Positions 1 through 5,510 of a stretch of 5,510 nt of DNA are shown piece after piece (position 1 is the first letter of the stretch; each line of letters opens with the position of its first letter). The DNA lies in contig JACDDJ010000350.1 in NCBI GenBank assembly GCA_013817065.1, forward strand, positions 1-5,510, given 5' to 3'. This stretch comes from Acidobacteriota bacterium (GTDB taxonomy: Bacteria; Acidobacteriota; Vicinamibacteria; Vicinamibacterales; 2-12-FULL-66-21). The position numbers and the translations under genes are program-made. Below the pieces are notes generated by a model, which searched no databases, was not told the origin of the DNA, and saw nothing but the letters and a program-made list of their open reading frames with translations.

Positions 1-1
1 C

Positions 2-436
2 GCCAAGAAGGTCACTAAGGAGAAGAAGCACCAGGGCGGTGCGGGAGCCACAGATGAGGTGCCCACCGCCCAGCCGGGCAAGAAGATGGCGGCACCGAAG
101 AAGAGCCGCGGGGATTCCGCCGCGTCCGACGCGCCTGGGCCAGGCGAGAGTGTCGCGGCGAGCGACCTCCCGGCCGCCAAGCCGTCGGCCTCACTCGAAG
201 GCTCACTCACGGTGCTCGCGAAACTCAAAGAGATGGAGTTCTATTCGCGAGCGAATCTCGAGCAACTCGCCGCGCTGGGGCTTACCGTCGAGGACGAGTT
301 GAAGCAGAAGGAGCTCGTCGCGCCCCTCGGCGACGTCCTGTCCGCGCAGAACGCCTTCCAGACAAAGCTCACGGCGCTTTTGGAGGCCTACAAGGCCGAG
401 TGCGACCGCATGCAGGGCGCCCCGAGGAGTCTCTGA
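2..436 (+). CDS. Lysine-rich hypothetical protein, 5'-truncated
   Basis: The frame is open from base 2 to the TGA at 434-436, giving 144 visible residues, so the gene probably begins left of the window. A GTG at 59 with a weak GGGAG upstream is an alternative start, but lysine-rich sequence of the same character precedes it (AKKVTKEKK). The first half is low complexity, rich in Lys, Ala, Pro, Gly and Ser, and probably disordered. The last 80 or so residues look helical (SLTVLAKLKEMEFYSR, then a Leu/Glu/Lys-rich stretch ending in LTALLEAYKAECDRM). I recognise no domain. A basic, disordered tail with a helical core could suit nucleic-acid or protein binding, but that is only a guess. Its stop overlaps the start of the EF-hand gene, so the two are probably co-transcribed. 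Confidence 0.6.
   Translation, partial: AKKVTKEKKHQGGAGATDEVPTAQPGKKMAAPKKSRGDSAASDAPGPGESVAASDLPAAKPSASLEGSLTVLAKLKEMEFYSRANLEQLAALGLTVEDELKQKELVAPLGDVLSAQNAFQTKLTALLEAYKAECDRMQGAPRSL
424..429 (+). promoter_or_regulatory. Ribosome binding site of the EF-hand gene
   Basis: GAGGAG lies six bases before the ATG at 436, inside the end of the preceding gene. It decides the start: the longer frame from GTG 400 lacks such a site and would put a charged segment in front of the hydrophobic leader. The ATG overlaps the preceding TGA as TGATG. Confidence 0.75.
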
Positions 437-1281
437 TGCGCCACCGTGTTGTCGTCGTATCGATGCTGATCCTATCCCCCTTAGCCGGCCCCGGTATCGA
501 CGGGCAGAGCCCGGCAAGAGGCAACATGCGTTTTGCCGCGATGGACACGAACAATGACGGCGTGATCAGCCGCCGGGAGTGGCGCGGGAGTGACGTCAGC
601 TTCCGGGAACACGATTGGAACGGCGATGGGCTCCTCTCCGGCGATGAAGTCCGGCCTGGTGCGCGACGGCCCGGCCAGGCCCAGACGCCCGGCGAGTTCA
701 ATGGCCCCGATTCTGATGACCCGTTCGACAATTGGACGGCCGAAGCGTTCATTGCACTCGACCGCAACAAGGACGCCCAGATCACGCGGGACGAATGGCA
801 CTACGTTCGCGACACCTTCAGGGGCGCGGACCGCGACAATGACGGCCGACTGACGCGAGCTGAGTTTCTGGGCGCCGCCACGCTTGAGGAGGATGACCGC
901 GAGCCTTCCTTCCGCGATCTGGACGAGGACAACGACGGTCGAATCTCGCGCCGTGAATGGCACGGCACCCGCGCCCGGTTCGATGCGCGTGACACGAATC
1001 GCGATGGGCGGCTCACACCGCAAGAGTTCGCCGGCACGACTGCCGCGACCGCAGATCGGGGACCGGCGTATCGCGCCGGCTCCGAGCGTGGGTTGATCGA
1101 GGGACGCGCGGCCGGGCGCGAGGACCGGGAGCGCAGCCAGGGGTGGGACCTCGAAGGACAGCGGGAACTCGAAAGCGCGGATTCAGGCTACGAGGCGAGG
1201 TTCGGCCCGCGCGCGGAGTACCAGGCGGGCTACCGTGACGCATTCCGCAAAGGCTACCGCGAGGGCTACGGCCCGAAATAG
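436..1281 (+). CDS. Secreted-type EF-hand calcium-binding protein with six loops and a glycine-patterned C-terminal tail
   Basis: The protein has 281 residues, starting at the ATG that has a good ribosome binding site. Residues 1-24 form a short signal-like leader (MRHR, then VVVVSMLILSPLAG), implying export to the periplasm or beyond. Six 12-residue EF-hand loops begin at D37, D60, D109, D132, D163 and D186, each ending in Glu (E48, E71, E120, E143, E174, E197). They fall into three pairs about 23 residues apart, the usual EF-hand pairing. Loop 3 (DRNKDAQITRDE) has Ala in place of the conserved Gly at loop position 6. All loops keep acidic or Asn residues at positions 1, 3 and 5. Residues 211-281 form a charged tail with Gly about every fourth residue in two blocks. 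The protein probably binds Ca2+ in a structural or buffering role; no enzyme domain is visible. It is probably in one operon with the lysine-rich gene before it. Confidence 0.92.
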   Translation: MRHRVVVVSMLILSPLAGPGIDGQSPARGNMRFAAMDTNNDGVISRREWRGSDVSFREHDWNGDGLLSGDEVRPGARRPGQAQTPGEFNGPDSDDPFDNWTAEAFIALDRNKDAQITRDEWHYVRDTFRGADRDNDGRLTRAEFLGAATLEEDDREPSFRDLDEDNDGRISRREWHGTRARFDARDTNRDGRLTPQEFAGTTAATADRGPAYRAGSERGLIEGRAAGREDRERSQGWDLEGQRELESADSGYEARFGPRAEYQAGYRDAFRKGYREGYGPK

Positions 1282-1370
1282 CGCTCAAGCCGGCCTTGTT
1301 CTGCCCTGCAAACCGAATGCGTCCGCGGAGCTCCGGGTCGACTTCCGGCTGGGGGCGCCACGGCGGCTGC
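1282..1370. other. Convergent intergenic gap without a clear terminator
   Basis: These 89 bases separate the 3' ends of the EF-hand gene (+) and the sensorless kinase (-). A bidirectional terminator would be expected here. I see only short GC-rich self-complementary patches (for example CCGG...CCGG around 1334-1349), with no long stem and no T-run on either strand. Confidence 0.5.
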
Positions 1371-2570
1371 CTAAGCGGCCGGCCCGAGCCACCGCGCGAG
1401 CAGATCGCGCAGCGCTTCATGCCCCATCGGCTTGGTCAGGTAGTCGTCCATGCCGGCGGCCAGGCACTTGGCGCGATCCCCCGCCATCGCGCTTGCCGTC
1501 ATCGCTACGATCGTGACGCGCCTCTCCGGCTGCTCCGCCTGCCGGATCGCGCGGGTCGCCGCGAAGCCGTCCATGTCGGGCATCTCGCAATCCATCAGCA
1601 CCAGGTCGTAGCTTTCGCGGGCGACGGCGTCCACGGCCTGGCGGCCGGTCGAGACCACGTCGGCGCGATGGCCGAGCTTCTGTAACTGGATGACGGCGAC
1701 TTTCTGATTCACGACTCCGTCGTCAGCGACCAGGATGCGGCCGGTCCTCGTCGCCCCGACCGCGGCGCGGCTCGCCTCGGCGAGCGGCAGCGTGAACGAG
1801 AATGTCGAGCCGCGGCCCACCTCGCTTTTCACCCAGATTCGGCCGCCGTGTCCCTCGACGATGTTGCGGACGATGGCCAGACCGAGGCCGGTGCTTGGCT
1901 CGCCGGCGGTGCTCTGCACGCTGGTCTTGCTGAACGGCTTGAACAGCTTCGACAAGTCAGCCGCAGGAATCCCCTGGCCCTGGTCGCTGACGGCGACGGT
2001 CGCGACGCCGTCGGCGGCAGTGATCGACACATGAACAGCGCGGCCACGGTGCGAGAACTTGACCGCGTTACTGATCAGGTTGTTGAGGACCTGCTCGATC
2101 TTGCCGCGGTCGAACGCAACCTCCGGGAGGGAGGCGGGGGCCTCGAGCTCGATCGCGATCGCCTTGCGCGCCGAGAGGACGCCATTCAACTTGACGTTGC
2201 GACGCGTCAGCTCGACGAGATCGGTCGGTTGGCGATCGAGTGTGAGCTTGCCCCCTTCGATCGCCGTGACGTCGAGCAAATCGGTGACCATGTGGAGCAT
2301 GAACTCGCTGGTCCGCTTGATCGTCGTGACGAACTCGCGTTGCCGTTCATCCATCGTCTGGGCGGCGTCGGACTCGAGGAAGTCGGCGTAGCTCAGGATG
2401 ACGCCGAGCGGGGTGCGCAGGTCGTGCGCGGCGACGCCGAGAATGCGGTTCTTGAGCTCGATCAGCTTCGCGAGCTCGGCGTTCTTCTTGGCCATCTCGC
2501 GCTGCAGATGGGCAAACTCGTTGTTGACCCGCGACAGCTCGTCAAACGACGCCTCGTCTCTGTGCGGCAT
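1371..2570 (-). CDS. Hybrid histidine kinase without a sensor domain (HisKA-HATPase-receiver)
   Basis: The protein has 399 residues from the ATG at 2570-2568. The frame is open to 2654, but the extra residues are the out-of-frame end of the upstream gene. Residues 12-45 look like a coiled coil. The H-box is AAHDLRTP with phospho-accepting H49. The N-box is NNLISNAVKF (N167), G1 is DQGQG (D196-G200), the F-box is LFKPF (209-213), and G2 is TGLGLA (around 227-232). A receiver domain follows from about residue 278, with the acidic pair D283/D284, phospho-acceptor D327 (LMDCEMPDMDG), T358 and K380. All catalytic residues are present. There is no transmembrane segment, PAS or GAF domain, so the kinase is cytosolic and must take its signal from a partner. 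The ATG overlaps the TGA of the B12-protein gene (TGATG) and has no clear ribosome binding site of its own, so translation is probably coupled. There is no DNA-binding output domain; phosphate would pass to another protein. Confidence 0.95.
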   Translation of the reverse strand: MPHRDEASFDELSRVNNEFAHLQREMAKKNAELAKLIELKNRILGVAAHDLRTPLGVILSYADFLESDAAQTMDERQREFVTTIKRTSEFMLHMVTDLLDVTAIEGGKLTLDRQPTDLVELTRRNVKLNGVLSARKAIAIELEAPASLPEVAFDRGKIEQVLNNLISNAVKFSHRGRAVHVSITAADGVATVAVSDQGQGIPAADLSKLFKPFSKTSVQSTAGEPSTGLGLAIVRNIVEGHGGRIWVKSEVGRGSTFSFTLPLAEASRAAVGATRTGRILVADDGVVNQKVAVIQLQKLGHRADVVSTGRQAVDAVARESYDLVLMDCEMPDMDGFAATRAIRQAEQPERRVTIVAMTASAMAGDRAKCLAAGMDDYLTKPMGHEALRDLLARWLGPAA

Positions 2571-3643
2571 CAGCGAGGCGCCGCCAGCGCGCCGGCGCGG
2601 GCGATGGCAGCCTGGGCATCGGCTGCCGTGCCGTCGGCTCCGACGCGCTCCCACAATCCTGGCGCGACCAGGAACGGGTAACCGCCAACAAGGATCTTGA
2701 CGTGCCGGCAGGCCGGCTCCGCACGGACGAGGTGGATGAGCTGTTCAACGCCGCGCAGGTGGCCCGAGATTCGTCGCGGAAATCGCCAGCACCTGCGCCT
2801 GCTGCTGGACCACGGTGTCGACGACCGCCTGGGCCGGCGTGCTCGCCCCGAGATAGTAGGTGTTCCACCCGTCCATCTCGAAGAAGTCGGTCACCATGCG
2901 GATGCCGATCTCGTGCAGATCGCCGGCGACGCACGTCGCGACCAGCGTGCCGCCCGTCTTTTCGGATGCGAAGACGTAGGGATAGAGCTGCGACATGATC
3001 AGTTGTGTCGCCGCGGTGCAGTAGTGCTCCTCGGCGACGGTCATCTGGTTGGTCTGCCACAGGCGCCCGACTTCGTACTGCGCGGCCTGGAACACGTGCA
3101 GATAGAGCTCGCGCACCGGCGTGCCGTTGGCGGCCGCGTCGAGCACGAGCTTGCTCGCGACGTGGCGCTCGCCCTTCCGCAAGGCGTCCAGATACTCGAA
3201 GGCCATGCCGGCGTGCGGCGCGTCTTCATGGAGGCAGGTCGGCAGGTCCACCGGAAACGACTGGAGCTGTGCGAGACCGGCGCTGACGTATTCGACGGCC
3301 AGCGCTCCGGTGTCGCCGGCCAGCATCTCGCCCAGCACGGTCCGCGTGAGTTCCAGGTGACGGGCCAGATCCTCGACCGGAATGTTGCGCTTCCCGAGCA
3401 TTACTTTCGCCCAGGCGACGTAGTTGCCGAACAGCGCCGGCGTCCGGCGCTCATCGCATCGGCGAGATAGGCGAGATGGTAGTTCGCGTCCTGCAGGCAC
3501 TTCTCGCGACCGACAGGGCCATAACGCATCGCCAGTTCGGGCCGCTCGCTGAACTGCCGCTCGACCAGCGCGGCGGCGATCGCCGCCTGCTGCTGGCGCA
3601 GCCGATCGCCGTGTGCCGACGATGACGAGGGTGGGGACGCCAT
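2570..3643 (-). pseudogene. Cobalamin-binding photoreceptor-like protein (CarH/photocobilin type), interrupted by two frameshifts
   Basis: Joining three frames gives a 357-residue protein, ATG 3643-3641 to TGA 2572-2570. Residues 1-67 are in one frame, about 68-294 in a second, and the last 63 back in the first. The breaks are near 3443 (one base missing) and 2762 (one base extra); the net shift is zero. Residues 1-130 are a helical domain I cannot assign firmly. About 148-224 form the helical cap typical of B12 sensors, with the W-x9-EH motif (W196, E206, H207) that in CarH surrounds the upper face of adenosylcobalamin. About 230-357 form the Rossmann B12-binding fold, with DLHEIG (D242, H244 as lower axial ligand, G247), ISAT where SxL is usual, and GG in LVGGYPF. 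There is no MerR domain, so it is not a DNA-binding CarH. Overlaps with both neighbours (TAATG upstream, TGATG downstream) suggest it feeds signal to the sensorless kinase. It may be decayed, or intact with sequence errors. Confidence 0.85.
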
Positions 3644-4067
3644 TACGAGGCCACGTGCTCGAAGGTCCGCACTTCGGTCTCGCCCGGCACCAGCTTGAGT
3701 CCCTTCGGGATACCGCGGTGCGACTCGTGATAGAGGTGGCTGTGATGCCAAGTGCGGAAGCTGGCCTCGTCGGTCCAGAACGTCACCAGCCAGATTTCTT
3801 CGGGGCGCTCGCTGGGACTGAGCACCTCCATCCTCAGGTAACCCGCCGCTCCGTCCACAGGTGAGGCCGATGGCGGAAGGCCGCCTTGACAGAAGCCGTC
3901 ATGTCATTTGCGATGACGAACTTGCTGAGCGCGACGAATCCGCGTGACGCGTCTGCGCCGTCGTCGGACGTCAGGCCGCGTCCACCCGCCGCCGGACAGG
4001 CGCTGGAGTCCCTGACCTTATCCACACCCCTCCCTGAGTCTACCTTCGTGCCGTTCATGGTCGCCAC
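3643..4067 (-). pseudogene. Small ABM-fold (IsdG/HmoA-like) monooxygenase-family protein with one frameshift
   Basis: Two overlapping frames join into one 141-residue protein if a single base is restored near 3859. The first runs from GTG 4067 and ends at a stop at 3834; the second runs to TAA 3645-3643. Across the join the sequence reads FRHRPHL then VDGAAGYLRMEVL, which is continuous ABM-domain sequence. The domain covers about residues 44-141: FVALSKF beta strand, helix, EIWLVTFW strand, then FRTWHHSHLYHESH. W107 and H117 have the W-x9-H spacing of the heme-degrading IsdG family, where the His binds heme. The position matching the catalytic Asn of IsdG appears to be Ser48. A role in heme or other aromatic oxidation is possible, not shown. 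GTG 4067 is chosen because of the AAGGAG before it. It leaves about 43 residues of unusual N-terminal sequence, so the true start is uncertain. Its stop overlaps the start of the B12-protein gene. Confidence 0.75.
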
Positions 4068-4072
4068 GGTGT

Positions 4073-4078
4073 CTCCTT
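4073..4078 (-). promoter_or_regulatory. Ribosome binding site before the ABM-family gene
   Basis: On the - strand AAGGAG lies five bases before GTG 4067-4065. It supports GTG over the upstream ATG at 4085 and over the in-frame ATG at 4058, which is 14 bases beyond the site. Confidence 0.55.
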
Positions 4079-4119
4079 CTTCCATCTCCAGTGAGCGTCG
4101 CGTTGGTCGAAACCTGGAG

Positions 4120-5510
4120 TCAATGTTCGGATCCTCTGCCTGGCAGCGGAGGCAGCGCCGCCCTGATCGCCGTGAGCAGCGTCTCTGCCGTGTACGGCTT
4201 GGGCAGAAAATACAGGACGCGTGCGTCCGCGGCGCCGGCTGCGTTGGCGTCGGCGGCGAGGCCGCTGGTGGCGACGATGCGGACGCGAGGATTCAGCCGC
4301 ACCAGTTCGCGAATCGTGGCCGTGCCATCCATCAGCGGCATCATCATGTCGGTGAGCACCACGGCGATGTCAGCCTGGTGTTGCACGTACAGCGCGACCG
4401 CCTCGGCACCGTCGCCGGCCAGCAGGACGCGATAGCCGAACGCTTCGAGGGTCCGTCTGGCGATCTCCCGGATCCCCGCTTCATCGTCCACCACCAGCAC
4501 CATCTCGCCCTGGCCTCTCGGATGGACGACCGCAGTGACGGCCGACGCCCGCTTCGCACGAGTCGTATGCGCCGGCAGGTACACTTCGAATCGCGTCCCG
4601 GTTTGCGGGTTGCTGTACACGCGCATGAAACCCTGATGGCCTGTGACGATCGCCATCGACGTGGCCAACCCAAGCCCGGTGCCCTTGCCCATTTCCTTGG
4701 TCGTGAAGAACGGGTCGAAGATCTTGTCGATGATCTCTTTCGAGATGCCAGTGCCCGTGTCTTCGACCGCGATCGTCACATAGCGGCCGCTTCGCGCGTC
4801 GATGTTCAGGGCCGCATACGACTCGTCGATGACGATGTTCTTCGCCGTCAGCGTGATCTGCCCTCCCGCCGGCATCGCGTCGCGCGCGTTCACGCTCAGG
4901 TTGAGAAGCACCTGATGCAGCTGGGTGGCGTCTGCCTGCAGCGCCCACAGGTCGGGGCTGAGGCGGTCTTCGAACGCGATGTTCTTGGGAAAAGTATCCC
5001 GGACGATCGTGGCGAGGTCTCGAACCAGGGGCGGCAGCTGCACGTCCTCGCGTCGCCCGTCCGCGCCCCGGGCAAACGACAGCAGACGGCTGACCATCGC
5101 GGCGCCCCGTTTCGCGCTCGCCTCGATCGTGCCCAGGGTCTCGAGCCGCTCCGCCTCGTGCTCGTCCTCCTGGAGCAGGCCGATCGACAACAGGATCGGT
5201 GCGAGCACGTTGTTGAGATCGTGGGCGATGCCGCTGGCGAGCGTGCCGATGCTCTCCATGCGTTGCGCGCGCAGGTACTGTTGCTCCAGGTGCTTTTGAT
5301 CGGTGATGTCCTGGAACGCACCCTGCACCCGGGTAATCGAGCCATCGGCGTGGCGTTCCGCCTCGGCGCTCACGCGCACCCACTTTCGCGCGCCTTTGGC
5401 GGTGAGAATTTCCGTCTCGAGGTCGAATGGCGTGCCATCCTGCTGACAGGCCTGGATGGCCGACACGATCCTGTCCCGCCATGGGTCGGGATAGAGCGAC
5501 AGCGCGTCAG
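4120..5510 (-). CDS. PAS hybrid histidine kinase (PAS-HisKA-HATPase-receiver), 5'-truncated
   Basis: The frame is open to the right edge: codons upstream of a GTG at 5466 (…LYPDPWRDRI) continue a PAS domain, so that GTG is not the real start. In the 462 visible residues (counted from 5508), 1-70 are the end of a PAS/PAC unit (RKWVRVSAEAERHADGSI, VQGAFQDITD). A linker follows, then the H-box IAHDLNN with H96. The N-box is LNLSVNARDAM (N207), G1 is DTGTG (D250-G254), the F-box is FDPFFTTK, and G2 is GKGTGLGLA (G276-G280). The GIAHDLNN and FFTTK wording is that of NtrB-like PAS hybrid kinases. A C-terminal receiver has D341/D342, phospho-acceptor D387 (LTDMMMP), T414/S415 and K437. All catalytic residues are present and no transmembrane segment is visible in this part. 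The ABM-family gene starts 52 bases after its stop on the same strand, so it may be the upstream member of the same operon. Its ligand is unknown. Confidence 0.95.
   Translation of the reverse strand, partial: DALSLYPDPWRDRIVSAIQACQQDGTPFDLETEILTAKGARKWVRVSAEAERHADGSITRVQGAFQDITDQKHLEQQYLRAQRMESIGTLASGIAHDLNNVLAPILLSIGLLQEDEHEAERLETLGTIEASAKRGAAMVSRLLSFARGADGRREDVQLPPLVRDLATIVRDTFPKNIAFEDRLSPDLWALQADATQLHQVLLNLSVNARDAMPAGGQITLTAKNIVIDESYAALNIDARSGRYVTIAVEDTGTGISKEIIDKIFDPFFTTKEMGKGTGLGLATSMAIVTGHQGFMRVYSNPQTGTRFEVYLPAHTTRAKRASAVTAVVHPRGQGEMVLVVDDEAGIREIARRTLEAFGYRVLLAGDGAEAVALYVQHQADIAVVLTDMMMPLMDGTATIRELVRLNPRVRIVATSGLAADANAAGAADARVLYFLPKPYTAETLLTAIRAALPPLPGRGSEH

Noticed and set aside
481..1023. 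180-residue open frame antisense to the EF-hand gene
   Set aside because: It results from the repetitive Asp-codon-rich EF-hand loops read backwards, giving Val/Arg-rich protein without a domain.
1848..2681. 277-residue open frame on the + strand opposite the sensorless kinase
   Set aside because: The - strand encodes a complete kinase with all catalytic motifs here. The + frame is a typical GC-rich antisense shadow with Asp/Arg/Leu-rich, domain-free protein.
2542..3060. 172-residue open frame on the - strand across the end of the B12 gene and the kinase start
   Set aside because: It is a third frame. The frame that completes the B12 fold and ends at 2570 is a different one.
2759..3446. Programmed ribosomal frameshifting to explain the breaks in the B12 gene
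   Set aside because: No slippery heptamer or obvious stimulatory structure is visible at either site, and two opposite programmed shifts in one gene would be very unusual.
2697..3470. 257-residue open frame on the + strand opposite the B12-binding gene
   Set aside because: It is antisense to recognisable B12 motifs and has no domain features of its own.
4086..4119. Inverted repeat CTCCAG...CTGGAG just after the PAS kinase stop
   Set aside because: It has only six base pairs, a loop of about 22 bases and no T-run, which is too weak to call a terminator.
4481..5482. 333-residue open frame on the - strand overlapping the PAS hybrid kinase in another frame
   Set aside because: It overlaps intact kinase sequence and is Arg/Gly/His-rich, as expected of an off-frame reading of GC-rich DNA.

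Overview
The window is GC-rich and densely coding, with almost no intergenic DNA. The gene content (EF-hand protein with a glycine-patterned tail, hybrid histidine kinases, a standalone B12-binding protein) suggests a soil-type, high-GC, Gram-negative bacterium. Acidobacteriota (Vicinamibacteria-like) is my best guess, but this is inference from style and nothing in the window proves it. No tRNA, rRNA, CRISPR array, insertion sequence or clear terminator is visible.

Layout. On the + strand, a 5'-truncated lysine-rich protein of unknown function (2-436) is joined by a TGATG overlap to a secreted-looking six-EF-hand protein (436-1281). A short convergent gap (1282-1370) follows. The rest is on the - strand and reads right to left as one probable operon: (i) a PAS-HisKA-HATPase-receiver hybrid kinase whose start lies beyond the right edge (5510-4120); (ii) a small ABM-fold monooxygenase-like gene (4067-3643); (iii) a cobalamin-binding photoreceptor-like gene (3643-2570); (iv) a hybrid histidine kinase with no sensor domain (2570-1371). 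Genes ii/iii overlap as TAATG and iii/iv as TGATG, so these three look translationally coupled.

How they may work together. The B12 protein carries the W-x9-EH motif typical of CarH-type adenosylcobalamin light sensors, the DxHxxG lower-ligand motif, and an extra helical N-terminal domain in place of a MerR domain. The kinase encoded directly after it has only a short coiled coil before its H-box and so needs an input from elsewhere. A simple model is a light- or B12-sensing receptor acting in trans on a dedicated kinase. The ABM protein could be a heme-degrading enzyme that makes a bilin for a photocobilin-like receptor; this is more speculative.

Oddity. The two sensory genes, but not the kinases, contain three single-base reading-frame breaks (about 3859, 3443 and 2762). 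Homology-like sequence continues across each break in another frame. They are either sequencing or assembly errors or early decay of the sensory half of the system.
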